This document shows positions 53,043 to 63,189 of a stretch of DNA of 64,000 nucleotides, one piece after another; within the stretch, counting starts at the first letter, position 1, and every line of letters begins with the position of its first letter. Source of the stretch: Planctomycetota bacterium. GTDB taxonomy: Bacteria; Planctomycetota; Brocadiia; SM23-32; JAKLEA01. A program made the translations under genes and the position numbers. Under the pieces are notes generated by a model. That model did no database searches. It had not been told where the DNA came from and saw nothing but the letters and a program-made list of their open reading frames with translations. Location of the stretch: the NCBI GenBank assembly GCA_022711755.1, contig JAKLEA010000005.1, forward strand, positions 293,134-357,133. The letters run 5' to 3'.

Positions 53043-56000
53043 TCAGCGCGCCCTTTTGAAGCATGACGTCGCCAAAAGATTCAGATACGGTGTAAGCGCG
53101 GATGCGATTATACACGATGACGCCGCGATGAACCCAAAGACAGGGTCCGGGTCGAAATTCCTCCACGGTATCCCGAAATAATTGACTCCGATGATATATA
53201 TCCAGACGATGATTACAGTCGCTCCGGCGCCGCAGCAGACGGCATGAAGGTTTGTAACGGCTGCTTTTCGCGCGTCTTCAATGTTCCGGACCGCGGAACT
53301 CAGTGAAACCGCAGCCAGTCCTGCCAACAAGGCCAGCATGGCAATCCAAGGATATGCTCTTGCCTGTGATTCCGGTTCGGTAATAATCATCCTGTCAGTC
53401 TTGGTCCCCGAGGATAAGTATAGCTCGTAGCCGGCGGATGCAAGTATCTGCGCTGCGTCATCGGCTCCGCGCGGCGGAGTGCGCGTCGGATCCATCCAGG
53501 CGTAAGCATATGCTCCCAGATCGCTCAGCATGACCCGGGGGACAATTACAACCTCCTCCGGCGCAGGAAGCGCCATCCCCGGCACAAAATGTGGAGCATT
53601 CCCGTCCGGATCGGTGAATTCGCTCAGCAATCTGCCGTCAAACACGCCGACCACGACGAAACGTTTGCCGACCAGCCCGCATTCTCTTCCGATCATGTCC
53701 TCCGGTTGAAGGCCAAGCCGTCGAATCATGCCTGAAGGCAGCAGAATGGCGTTATTCTCGCCTTCAAGGAACCAGCGCGACCCCCTGGAAAGCAGGTATT
53801 GATCCAGGTTCAGACGGTTGCCGGCCGCGCCATCCATGCCGATTACGCGCCCCACGGGGAGGCTTAGCGAGTCGGACAGTGTCAAGGCAAAAGCGATCTT
53901 CCCGCCGTCTGCGGCGGCGGACTGGGAATCCAAAAAGGTCCTGACCAGAGGTTGTGGGGAATCGGAGCGTTCTGCGGCAAGTGCGTCGGGCAGTGCGTCA
54001 TTTTCCCGGGAAAACTGCCATCTGGCCATTAATCCTTGATACCAGGCTGGGTCGGATCCCGCTGGAACAAAATCGAAGGCGCCCCGCTCCTGACGCGGCT
54101 GCTTCGGATTCATGAAGGCGCTGGTTATAGCCAGGAAGGCGAACAAGCCGACCGGCAGACGCCCGGCTCGCGCGCCTTGTCGCGAGAACGGGACCGCCGA
54201 TTCGCGCCAGACAAGCCAGCAAAGTCCCCAACCGAGCAGACAGGAGGATACAGCGGCCACTCCCAGGGAAAGGTGCGTGTGACCACCGGAGGCTGTGAGC
54301 GGAATACTCAGCAGAAATCCTACAACCGGCAGAGCCGGCAGCAGCGCCACATGCCGTCTTTCCAGCGCGACGATCAGGAGCGCGGCAATGCCAAGCGCCG
54401 AAAGAGTCGCAAACGGAATGAATCCGTTTTCCGCTGCGCCGCGGGAGGTGTTCGCCCATGCCTCCGCCCTGCCAAGCCAGAATCCGGCTTTGCGCAGAGC
54501 AGCGCGTTGTGAAGCCTCTGCATGGGTCTGTCCTTCCGCCTTCGTCATTTCGCGTCCGCATTGCCTCAGGTGTTTCAAGGCGCGCTGAGTCAGCGGGGAG
54601 GAAACCGGCAATTCTGATAATTCCATGCGCAGCGCGTCCGCTCTTCCGGCAAGCCTCTCGCGAATATCCTGTCCGGAACTGTCCGGACAATTCCTGGCCT
54701 CCGGCGGGGGGGCGGTGGAGAATCCGGCCTGCCCGCGAACGGGAAGCAGGGCCGCCCACTCGATGTCCGTCGCGTCCGGTGGTCTGGGCCCTTCAGGCGC
54801 GCGTATGGTTCCCTCCATACGGCTGTCAGGCCTTATCTCCATGCCGTAGATGTCTGAAACCTTCGATACAATCAGCAGAAACTTGTGACCTGGAGTAAAT
54901 AAATCAGGAGCATTGTCCTTTCTGGGCAGTTCTATTGTCACGGTCGCAGCGAGGGGGTTGTAGGCGAAGTCGGCATCCTTCAGAAGGATAATCTGCCGTC
55001 CTTTTTCCAACGTCTCCCCGGTCTCCAGCGCGTAATGCCCGCCAGTGACTGCATCGTCGGGATCAAGTTTTCGGCTGAATCGCACTGTTATGGTTCTGCC
55101 TACGAAGGAAGCGCCCAATACGGTTGGGGGTTCTTCGGGCGGAGTCTGCAACGGCGGCGAATTGGTGCAGGAGGTTGTGTTGCCGGCGATGTCCTGAATA
55201 TTCCGCGCAATAGCCGCGGGGCCTTTGCGCCAATGCTCCAGTGTCCAGAAAGCGGCAGGCAGGAGGGCGATCATGGCCAGAATTCTCAGGGCATCCGGAA
55301 TGCCTCGCCGCGGGAAGGCGCGCCCAAGCCCGCACAGCGCAACCATGACAAGAAAGATCAGGCTTACGGCAACAAGCCTTTGCCCGGGAAGGACTGCCGG
55401 ATCAAGACGCCGGTCGAAAGTGATCCAGATGGAGCTAAGGTCGGACATTGGCCGATGATTGATTATCTGTGCGCCCTCCACTTCGATACTTTTCGCAGAC
55501 TCCGCAGAAGGAGGAACAATCGCGCGGTTGAACCTGAGCAGCGCCATCCTGCCCTCCGCCCCGGTTCCACTGCCCTTCTTATCCGCCCTGGTATTTTTAT
55601 ATAAGTCGAATGAAATGGCAACCGGGCCGCATGACGGGCCTTCAACAATGCCTCTGGATTCGTTCCTGTGGGCTATGGCATTGCCGGAAAGGTCGCGGAT
55701 GTTTGAGATTCGGAGAATGAAATCCGCGCCCCTTGACAAGTCAGCAAGCTGGCTCTGCAAGGTCGGCGGAGATTGCGCCTGAGCAGAGCCAATGATCCTG
55801 TCTATCGTTGATTGGGGCGTGCGCAGGCTCAGGATCACCCGCCGTTTGCCGTCATATGCTGCGCAGCCTGGGGTGAGCGGGATGCGCCTGTTAGGGCAGC
55901 TTTCAAGCTCGTAGTTCCTGTAATCCGCCGCGTCCTCGGCGCGCAGAGCTTCGCTGAAAATGATTGTCACCGTGTCAGCGTTTGGCCCGGCTTCGGCCCT

Positions 56001-56492
56001 GGCTTCGACACTGACCACCCGAGGCGGAACAGTTTCGGCCGGCGAGAGAGGAAGGGCTGGAGCTGATATCAGGGCTTCGCCGTTGGAATCGCAAACGCCG
56101 GATATTGCCAGAGTCGTCTGCCCCGGAAGCAACTGCTCCGGGAAAACCAGAAAAACGCGATTGACGGATTCAGGCGCGCGGACCGCCGACGGCTTCAGCC
56201 GTCCGTTAGCAAGATAATGTTCAGTATCACCGGCTGTTTTCCTGTCCACCGGCCTGTTGAAGAAGACCTCCACGACGTGTCCCGAGGGGTCAGCCTCGAC
56301 ACACAGAAGCGCTTTCTGAACCAGAAATCCCGCAACGGCGTCGGTTCTGAAGGGATCGTCTTCGAAAGGGGATGGCCACCTTGGATTAGTATTGTCCGCG
56401 CCCGGCGCGTCCTGCGCCATGGCAGTGAAATGACCGCATATCGCAAGCGCGCATAGACATGCAACCGTTAGAATGTCAATTCTTCTGCGCAT
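53043..56492 (-). CDS. Large membrane protein: Ig-like (SbsA/Big_5-type) domains plus divergent FtsX/MacB-like permease
   Basis: 1149 residues with signal peptide (ends TAMA-QD). Residues ~60-190, 195-310, 330-440 and 455-570 look like SbsA/Big_5-type Ig-like domains (VVEVFFNRPVD, TVTIIFSEALRAED, MALLRFNRAIVPPS, TITVRFSRKLDPDD, each later with a DLSGNAI/IQDIAGN/VSDIYG-type strand). The third is interrupted after LPGQ by two TM helices (RLVAVSLIFLVMVALCGLG and ILAMIALLPAAFWTLEHW). A helical region (~600-690) leads into a TM bundle (~690-790). A MacB-type periplasmic domain (~800-1050) contains FLEGENNAILLPSGMIRRLG and RFVVVGVFDGR. Three C-terminal TM helices follow, with a degenerate FtsX loop. 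There is no ATPase. It is co-transcribed with the giant protein upstream (22-bp gap). Confidence 0.6.
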   Translation of the reverse strand: MRRRIDILTVACLCALAICGHFTAMAQDAPGADNTNPRWPSPFEDDPFRTDAVAGFLVQKALLCVEADPSGHVVEVFFNRPVDRKTAGDTEHYLANGRLKPSAVRAPESVNRVFLVFPEQLLPGQTTLAISGVCDSNGEALISAPALPLSPAETVPPRVVSVEARAEAGPNADTVTIIFSEALRAEDAADYRNYELESCPNRRIPLTPGCAAYDGKRRVILSLRTPQSTIDRIIGSAQAQSPPTLQSQLADLSRGADFILRISNIRDLSGNAIAHRNESRGIVEGPSCGPVAISFDLYKNTRADKKGSGTGAEGRMALLRFNRAIVPPSAESAKSIEVEGAQIINHRPMSDLSSIWITFDRRLDPAVLPGQRLVAVSLIFLVMVALCGLGRAFPRRGIPDALRILAMIALLPAAFWTLEHWRKGPAAIARNIQDIAGNTTSCTNSPPLQTPPEEPPTVLGASFVGRTITVRFSRKLDPDDAVTGGHYALETGETLEKGRQIILLKDADFAYNPLAATVTIELPRKDNAPDLFTPGHKFLLIVSKVSDIYGMEIRPDSRMEGTIRAPEGPRPPDATDIEWAALLPVRGQAGFSTAPPPEARNCPDSSGQDIRERLAGRADALRMELSELPVSSPLTQRALKHLRQCGREMTKAEGQTHAEASQRAALRKAGFWLGRAEAWANTSRGAAENGFIPFATLSALGIAALLIVALERRHVALLPALPVVGFLLSIPLTASGGHTHLSLGVAAVSSCLLGWGLCWLVWRESAVPFSRQGARAGRLPVGLFAFLAITSAFMNPKQPRQERGAFDFVPAGSDPAWYQGLMARWQFSRENDALPDALAAERSDSPQPLVRTFLDSQSAAADGGKIAFALTLSDSLSLPVGRVIGMDGAAGNRLNLDQYLLSRGSRWFLEGENNAILLPSGMIRRLGLQPEDMIGRECGLVGKRFVVVGVFDGRLLSEFTDPDGNAPHFVPGMALPAPEEVVIVPRVMLSDLGAYAYAWMDPTRTPPRGADDAAQILASAGYELYLSSGTKTDRMIITEPESQARAYPWIAMLALLAGLAAVSLSSAVRNIEDARKAAVTNLHAVCCGAGATVIIVWIYIIGVNYFGIPWRNFDPDPVFGFIAASSCIIASALTPYLNLLATSCFKRAR

Positions 56493-56514
56493 TCAGATCT
56501 GCCGTCGGCGAATC

Positions 56515-59500
56515 CTATTTTCCTGGGGAATCAAACCCCCATTCCGTGTTTGAGGACCAGTCAAGCATCCACGTCGGCTCGAAATCCAGAAGAGTCGGCG
56601 CGGCCACGCTCCTGTCCTTCGACCATGTCAGAGAAGTCGCCGCCGTATCATCATTGATCTTGAAGTTCAGCCGCATCAACAATCCGGGATTGTGTGGAAT
56701 ATGCCTCAGCTCAGACCAGGGGATCTTTGCCTCGTAGAACCATGACTTGAGGTCGTCGTTGCGGGAGCAAACGACCGACGCTTTTTTCACAGAGCATTTC
56801 TCCGCCATGAATGTGTAATCCAGGGGCAGAGGATGGCGATAATAGAAGTCCGGGGTGCGGAAACGGAAAACCTCTGTCGTGCCTTCTAGCGTCGGATATA
56901 ATTGGTATTGATAGCGTCCTGCCAGAATCGAGCCCCATGCGTATGTTTCGCTCTGCGGCGGCGCTTCCTCATATCTCTGCACCCACTCGGTCCTATAGGG
57001 AGAGTCCATGCTGAGGAGCATGGCGTCGCCGGTGAAGCCCGGCCACGGCCCCGCCTGGTAGTAGATGTAATCGGCCGGCGGTTCCTGCCAGACGTGCCTT
57101 TCAACCCCCGACAGGAGCGACGGTATGCGGACTGGATTGGGATCGAAGACTTCAGACATGGCGTAGAGGTTTTCGTCATCCCAGGCGAACGCGACCCTGG
57201 CGGCGCGGCCAACCGCGCCCGCCGTCAACTGCTTCCAGGGCGTCCATTTCGGCGCGAATTTCAGACTGGAGTCGGACTTCCCGGCCAGGATTACCGGGAC
57301 CGCATTGACCGTTCGCCATTCATCCAGGAAACCATCAACAGTGATTGTCGCGCGCGTGATCGTCGCGACGCTCAGAACCTCGTCATGCACGACATTCGCT
57401 CCGCCGACCTGAGCGGTGACGCGCACCGGGAAGGCTGAGGATTCGAGCGACGCCGGCGTTATCACCGCCTCAAGTTCAACGGTTTTACCCGGAGCCAGTT
57501 GCTGGAAGGAAAGGGGCATCGCAGCGAACTTTACGGAAGGGGACTCAAGCATCACGCTGCCTGTCGCGTTTTCCCATCCCGTGTTTCGTATGATTACGCG
57601 GATTGCCGGGCCTTTCTCAATCGGGAAGCAGGGATCGCGCAGGGCGATCTCGACCGGCGGGATATTCCTGAACGCCGCTTTGTCCAGCCGTTCCTCGAAG
57701 TCTGCTCCCGCCGTCCCTTCTGTGCGCACGTAGACAAGGTCCCTGCCGATCGCCAGGAAGAGTTTCCCGCCCTCGCGCCGTCCGATCGGATTGCCGATTG
57801 CATCAAAGGCGTCCGTTCTGCCGGACGGATCGTCAAGCTCCATTTCGAGGTTTGTAAGATTCTGGAAGTTGCGCCATGGAAATTCAGCATAATTGTCCGG
57901 AACGCAACCGTTGCCGGATATGATTACAGCCACCTTGCGGTCCTGTTTGCTGAAAAGGCATATCAGCGGGGGACGGTCCGGGCGGGTGAAACGAGAGAAT
58001 GTGAACCCGTCAAGGATATGCGTCATGAATGCCGCCCAGGCGACGACCGGTCGCGGGTTTCCCTCAACGTCCCAGATTTTTCCTCCGCCGAACAGGTTCA
58101 TCTTGCGCGTGCCCTTGGCCATGTGCATGATCGCCCAGGCCGCGGCTGACCTGTCGCCCCATGTCGTCGTGTCTGTCCACGTCTCCCAGACCTCCTTGTT
58201 GAAGAGACGGGCGAGGCTGAAGGCGAATGACTCATCCGGATGCGCACCAATCGTGTTTATCGCGTCCAGGAACGGAACGGACTCGTTATCCAGAACGTTC
58301 CAGTCGGCGTTGTGGGCGCGCCCGCCGGCAAGAACCTTCGGTTGCCGGGCCATGCCTGCCCTGGCGACGGCCAGCCCCTTGAGCAGCCTGCGGTAGTGAG
58401 CGCCGGTGGAACGCCAGTCCGGCGTGGTCCCGCCTTCCCATGGCTCGCCCCACAACTGCACAGCGCCAATAATGTCGGCGTACCTTTGCATGTAGGACTG
58501 CCATCCGCGGATCCAGGAATCCATGTGGGCCGGCGAGGGCGCGCTGTCAAGGAATACAAGATTGTCATAATTCAGAAGCGGGCGGAAACGCCCTGCCGGC
58601 TGCGCCCATTTCGGGGCGCCTGAACATATGTTGCACAACATGAGTTTAGCCCGCCGGCATTGCTGGGCTATCGCGTCGGGAACGCGCCAGTCGTACCTTC
58701 GCTCTTCAGGTTGGAACCCATCCCATGTCACACGAGTCAGAAGCCAATCGAAACCGAGTCTTCTATAGGTCTCAGGCTCTACACTCATGTCCGATTGGAT
58801 AAGGAACGGGGTATCCTCTCTGAAGACCGATATGTTCCGCTGCGGGACGACCGCATACCTGCCCAAAGGCTGGGCGGATATGGAATCGCCGAATCTTATC
58901 ACGGCGGCGATCTGGTTCACGCCATACAGGCTGGTCGGCAGTGCGAGCTTTGCGCTTAAATTTTCTCCGGCCTTGAACTGCATGCGGTGAACGCCCAGCA
59001 GAAGCGTCTGGAACATCCGGGATGAAATTGACTGTGAGCCCTCCGCTTCGGAATCCGCCAGCCGCACCTGTTGGTAGGCGATTCTGATCTCGCCCTCCTC
59101 TGAGGACGGTTTGTCCCCGACGAATCTTGCAGACAGAGTCGCCTCGGCAGGCATCGCAGGATTGAAGTCCCTCTTGCCGGCGGGAAATTCCAGCCCGGCT
59201 ACCAGTCCTTTCAGGGCGGGAAGTAATTTTACGGATGAAATCGCCTCTCCTGCGGGAAGGCGTAGTTTCAAAAGGTTTGATCCGGGTTTCAGGTTAATTG
59301 GCTGAAGCCACAGCATTCTCCGGAACGCCGCGTTTTCCGCTTCTTCATTTAGCCAGAGACACGCTTCGGAGCCGACCGTGGCGGGCCAGCCGTCCGTGAA
59401 TATGCAGTACCGCGGAGCCATATAGGCCGGCGATGGGGCGCAGGTTCCGGTTACTTCAATATAACACTGGCGCGATTCATCCGAGGATATCACGAGATTC

Positions 59501-62500
59501 ACCAGCCTCTCGCCTTCCTTCTGGCGAAGGACCTGCGCGCCGTGAAGTTCAAGCTTCTCAAGACCCGGCTGTCCCGACAGGTCGTCAGGTTTTATCTCAA
59601 GCGGCGCTCCGGAATATGCAAGCCCGGCCTTTGATCCCTGTCTGTGCCAGCATTCCATATATATCCTGCCCAGAATCTCGTTTTCAGGGAGCATGAACCG
59701 AAGCGAGGAGTGGCCTTTTCTCAGCGCAATATAGTCGCCGTGGTAGGAATGATCCTCCGTCGGGCCGGACTCCGGGCAATTTGTGGCTTCGCAATAGACG
59801 ACCTTCAGAATCCCTTGCAGGTGCGGGGGATCATAGAAAAAGCGAAACGCCATATCCGAATCCAGAAGGACAGACATCTGGACGAAGGAGCCCCCGGTGA
59901 CAACCTTTTCAGGTCTGTCTGCGACCCATCCTCGCTCCGTCTCCCTGGCGGCGGCGGAAACGAGTTCAATAGCGTCCTTCGGGAGAGCCACGACCTGCCC
60001 CGGCTCAGCCACAATCTGAGCCGGCTTTTGCTGGGCCACTCTGAAAATGCCCTCCAGACTGTCAGGGCCGAAGTTTACAGTAACACGATAAAGTCCGGGT
60101 TGATCCATGCGTCCCGCGATAGAGATGTCCGCGACGTCATGAGCCGGCGCAAGCATCGGTCCTATCCGTCCCACGTTTGGCGGGCCGTCCGGAGGCTGAA
60201 CCTTGATTCCGACCCAGATGTTTTCCTGTTTCGTGTGCGAGTTCATGATGAGGGATCTGCAAATGCCTTCGGACCCGACGTAGCAATCCTTCACCTCCAG
60301 CTTCACAAGCTCAAGGCGCTCAAGCCGTTTTGACGCCTCGCGCGCCGCATGAACAAGCCCGACTTTGTTATACCACTCCCGCGCCCTGACAAAGTTGTAA
60401 GCCTGCTCGTAACATTTCCCTATGAATTCCTTTTTCTCCTCCAGCAGTTCCTTTGCTGATTCGGACTGGGGCAGTTCGTCAACAATGCGGCTGGAGAATC
60501 CCGCCGCATTGGCGAAATCGTTGTTGGTATAAGCCAGTTCAGCCGCTCGTTTGAGGGCTTCCTCCTTCAGGCCGGCGTCAGCATCGGGATTTTCATGCAC
60601 GCGCGCCCATGCCGCGAATGCCTCGGTCGTCGCGCCCTTGGCTGACAAAGCTGATCCAAGAAGAACGTCCACGCGGTTCTTGAAATTGACTGCTGTTATG
60701 AATTGCGGCAGATCGCTGAGCAGGAGGACGGCTTCATCAACACGATTGGAGTCCAGCAGCGTGCCGCCCAATTTCACGAGAACGTCAACATATTCCTCCT
60801 GCAAACGCTGCGAGGAAGCGATTTGCAGCAAGCCCGCAAATGCTTTGATGCTTTCATCCTTGTGCCCCATATCCCCCAGCATCTTCGCGAGCTGGTTGCC
60901 AATCTCTATCCTGAGCCTTATCTCCGAATTGTCCATCCTGTCCCAGACGGCCAACGCCAGGTTGATGGCCTGCTGCCTTAATCCGTAGGCCCAGAGCATG
61001 GTTATGAGCTTGGATGCGGAATTGCGCCCCTCGGCGGAAGCCGCAAACTCGTCAGGCAGCCTGTCATAAAGCTCCTTCGCCTTTTTTGCTGCTTCCTCGT
61101 TGATTGAAGATGCCCACTGCAGCATTTCCGTCTTGCCGGTCGTGAAGGAGAGGATGGCTTCGGAATCGCCCGTGCTGCGGGCGAAAACCATGCCTTTCTC
61201 CCAGATTTCGACAGCAGTCGCCACGTCGTTGTTGCGTCTGGCGATTTCGCCAAGTCCCATGCGCGCCACGTAGCATTGTTTCCATCTGTTCTTATTTTCG
61301 CGTTCCAGCACTTTCTCAAAATAAAAACGGGCGTTTGCCGGATTATCTCGTCCGAGTTCGATCTGACCCAGCCGGGCGATGGCGTTCATTACCGGTTCCG
61401 CCCCTTCAGGTCCCGCCGCAATCTGTTGTAGCAGTCTCTCGCCTTCCTTCTGCTTTCCTGCAAGCAGGAAGACCTCCGCAAGGCTGTATTTGGCGTTCAA
61501 AGGCTCCAGACCGGCCTTGGCGGGATCATAGGCCGCCGCGCATTGCAGTTGCCTGACCCCCTGCATGATCTCCCCAAGCGCCACCCGCTTCATCCCGGCA
61601 TCTGCAAGCGCCTTGCAGGCCGCCTTGCTTTCCGGGAACTCCGCCGCAAGATGCTCCCAATACGAGGCCGCGTCTTCATCCCTTTCGTTTCGGATCGCAA
61701 GCTCGGCCAGCTTCTGATAGACCTTGATTTTGAGCTCTTCAGATGCGGTGACTGCCTCAACCAGTTGCCTTTCCAGAATCTGGAAGCTTTCCTTGCGACG
61801 CCCCTGTTCCCAATAAACGTCCGCAAGCGCAATCAACCCCTCGCCACCCTCGTCGGTTGACTGATATTGCTGCCACAGACGGAAGGCGGAGTGCTCCGCC
61901 GCCGTGAGTTGCCGCTGAGACTTGATTTCCTTCCATGCCGCAAGCAGAGCCTTCATGTATTGGAGCAGGAAGGCGCGGATCATTTCACTGTCATTAGCGC
62001 TTTCCGCCTTGTCAAGCGCGCCCTTCCACATCTCAAGCCCCGGCTCGATGTTCCTGCGGCGCAGATGCATCTGCCAGAGGTCCTTGCGCGCCTCAATTAT
62101 GACCCTCCAGTCGCAACTGTCCTCCCGGCTGATCAGGCGGGTGAGCCATTCCTCAGCCTCTTCGGGCCGTCCCGTGCGTTCTTTGACTTTTGCGAGTTGA
62201 AGATGAGCGTCCTGAGCCTGCGTCCACTTTATGTTTTCAGCGGCAAGCTCCTGAAAAACCTTGATCGCATCATCCATGCGCCCCGCATCCGCCAGTATTT
62301 CCCCGCTACGGAGATGACACTCGAGCGTTTCCTCTTTCCATATTGATCCCTTAAGCTGCGCTCCGCGCGCGAGGTCGGAAAGCGCGCCGGGAACATTCCC
62401 CTGTTGCAGTCTCGCCTCAGCCATGCGCCTCCACGCCAGACTCGATTCGCGGCTTTCAGGATAACCCGCAACCAGTTCCTCCCACGCAACGACGGCGTCC

Positions 62501-62973
62501 TTCGGAAAACCCCAGTTCAACTTTAACTCGCCAAGGAGAAATAATGCCGCGCTCGCTTCCGCCGACTTTGGGAATCGCGCGACGACATCCTTCAGGTCTT
62601 TCAGCGCCTGCTGATCCTGCTCTGACTGTTTGCCCCTCAGCGTTGCGGCCCGCATGAGCAGGACTGCTACTTCGCGGTCCTCCCCAAGCACGGCAACCGC
62701 TTCCTCCAGGCAGGCTGCGGCCCTTGCCCACTTCTCCAACTTTTCGTATGAGTCGGAGGCCCGCTTCAGAAACCATATCCTATCCTTGCCCTGGTAGCTT
62801 ACCGCATTCTCAACCGCCCGCTGCGCTGCCTTCTCGTATTCCTTCTGCTGAAACAGTGTCTCGACGTCGCGCATGACATCGGAAACCTGCTGTGCCCGAG
62901 CATGGGCGCAGAATGTCAGGAATACGAGCAATGCAATAGGCCATGCATGTCTCAACGTGAAATGTCTCAACAC
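56515..62973 (-). CDS. Giant secreted protein: TPR array + clan-A glycoside-hydrolase-like domain + CBM9-like C-terminus
   Basis: 2152 residues from GTG 62973, preceded by AGGAA. This start gives a clean signal peptide ending AHARA-QQ. A TTG at 63018 is the longest alternative. Residues ~20-960 are tandem TPRs (DVETLFQQKEYEKAAQRAVENA, DDAIKVFQELAAEN, AILSFTTGKTEML). Residues ~960-1380 are beta-rich. Residues ~1385-1720 resemble a GH39/GH5-type barrel: RRLGFDWLLTRVTWDGFQPEE, CSGAPKWAQPAG, and WGEPWEGG with a candidate acid/base Glu near 1511. A possible nucleophile lies in NKEVWETW. A CARDB-like Ig domain (~1760-1860) is followed by a CBM9/DOMON-like module (~1880-2140; TITVDGFLDEWRTV, FAWDDENLYAMSEV, EAKIPWSEL). 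I know no named family with this full order. Confidence 0.7.
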   Translation of the reverse strand: MLRHFTLRHAWPIALLVFLTFCAHARAQQVSDVMRDVETLFQQKEYEKAAQRAVENAVSYQGKDRIWFLKRASDSYEKLEKWARAAACLEEAVAVLGEDREVAVLLMRAATLRGKQSEQDQQALKDLKDVVARFPKSAEASAALFLLGELKLNWGFPKDAVVAWEELVAGYPESRESSLAWRRMAEARLQQGNVPGALSDLARGAQLKGSIWKEETLECHLRSGEILADAGRMDDAIKVFQELAAENIKWTQAQDAHLQLAKVKERTGRPEEAEEWLTRLISREDSCDWRVIIEARKDLWQMHLRRRNIEPGLEMWKGALDKAESANDSEMIRAFLLQYMKALLAAWKEIKSQRQLTAAEHSAFRLWQQYQSTDEGGEGLIALADVYWEQGRRKESFQILERQLVEAVTASEELKIKVYQKLAELAIRNERDEDAASYWEHLAAEFPESKAACKALADAGMKRVALGEIMQGVRQLQCAAAYDPAKAGLEPLNAKYSLAEVFLLAGKQKEGERLLQQIAAGPEGAEPVMNAIARLGQIELGRDNPANARFYFEKVLERENKNRWKQCYVARMGLGEIARRNNDVATAVEIWEKGMVFARSTGDSEAILSFTTGKTEMLQWASSINEEAAKKAKELYDRLPDEFAASAEGRNSASKLITMLWAYGLRQQAINLALAVWDRMDNSEIRLRIEIGNQLAKMLGDMGHKDESIKAFAGLLQIASSQRLQEEYVDVLVKLGGTLLDSNRVDEAVLLLSDLPQFITAVNFKNRVDVLLGSALSAKGATTEAFAAWARVHENPDADAGLKEEALKRAAELAYTNNDFANAAGFSSRIVDELPQSESAKELLEEKKEFIGKCYEQAYNFVRAREWYNKVGLVHAAREASKRLERLELVKLEVKDCYVGSEGICRSLIMNSHTKQENIWVGIKVQPPDGPPNVGRIGPMLAPAHDVADISIAGRMDQPGLYRVTVNFGPDSLEGIFRVAQQKPAQIVAEPGQVVALPKDAIELVSAAARETERGWVADRPEKVVTGGSFVQMSVLLDSDMAFRFFYDPPHLQGILKVVYCEATNCPESGPTEDHSYHGDYIALRKGHSSLRFMLPENEILGRIYMECWHRQGSKAGLAYSGAPLEIKPDDLSGQPGLEKLELHGAQVLRQKEGERLVNLVISSDESRQCYIEVTGTCAPSPAYMAPRYCIFTDGWPATVGSEACLWLNEEAENAAFRRMLWLQPINLKPGSNLLKLRLPAGEAISSVKLLPALKGLVAGLEFPAGKRDFNPAMPAEATLSARFVGDKPSSEEGEIRIAYQQVRLADSEAEGSQSISSRMFQTLLLGVHRMQFKAGENLSAKLALPTSLYGVNQIAAVIRFGDSISAQPLGRYAVVPQRNISVFREDTPFLIQSDMSVEPETYRRLGFDWLLTRVTWDGFQPEERRYDWRVPDAIAQQCRRAKLMLCNICSGAPKWAQPAGRFRPLLNYDNLVFLDSAPSPAHMDSWIRGWQSYMQRYADIIGAVQLWGEPWEGGTTPDWRSTGAHYRRLLKGLAVARAGMARQPKVLAGGRAHNADWNVLDNESVPFLDAINTIGAHPDESFAFSLARLFNKEVWETWTDTTTWGDRSAAAWAIMHMAKGTRKMNLFGGGKIWDVEGNPRPVVAWAAFMTHILDGFTFSRFTRPDRPPLICLFSKQDRKVAVIISGNGCVPDNYAEFPWRNFQNLTNLEMELDDPSGRTDAFDAIGNPIGRREGGKLFLAIGRDLVYVRTEGTAGADFEERLDKAAFRNIPPVEIALRDPCFPIEKGPAIRVIIRNTGWENATGSVMLESPSVKFAAMPLSFQQLAPGKTVELEAVITPASLESSAFPVRVTAQVGGANVVHDEVLSVATITRATITVDGFLDEWRTVNAVPVILAGKSDSSLKFAPKWTPWKQLTAGAVGRAARVAFAWDDENLYAMSEVFDPNPVRIPSLLSGVERHVWQEPPADYIYYQAGPWPGFTGDAMLLSMDSPYRTEWVQRYEEAPPQSETYAWGSILAGRYQYQLYPTLEGTTEVFRFRTPDFYYRHPLPLDYTFMAEKCSVKKASVVCSRNDDLKSWFYEAKIPWSELRHIPHNPGLLMRLNFKINDDTAATSLTWSKDRSVAAPTLLDFEPTWMLDWSSNTEWGFDSPGK

Positions 62974-63189
62974 GTATTTCCTGCAAACACTTGCGTAAAA
63001 CAGACCAAGTTCTCCCAACCCGGATCATATCTCAGGATGGGTTCCGAAAACCTCCGGGGAATCCCGCCGCGGTCACAAAATTGGGGAAGGTTGTCTCATC
63101 CCCATCCAACAATCGTTATTTGATTGTATTCGGATTCGGCGCAAAATTGAAGAGGGTTGCGTGAAACCTTGCCTTGCCGGGACGTGTAA
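62974..63189. other. Gap between thiE and the giant-protein gene
   Basis: About 216 bp without a gene. It should contain the promoter of the giant-protein operon, which reads leftwards. I did not recognise a convincing terminator for thiE or promoter boxes. Confidence 0.4.
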
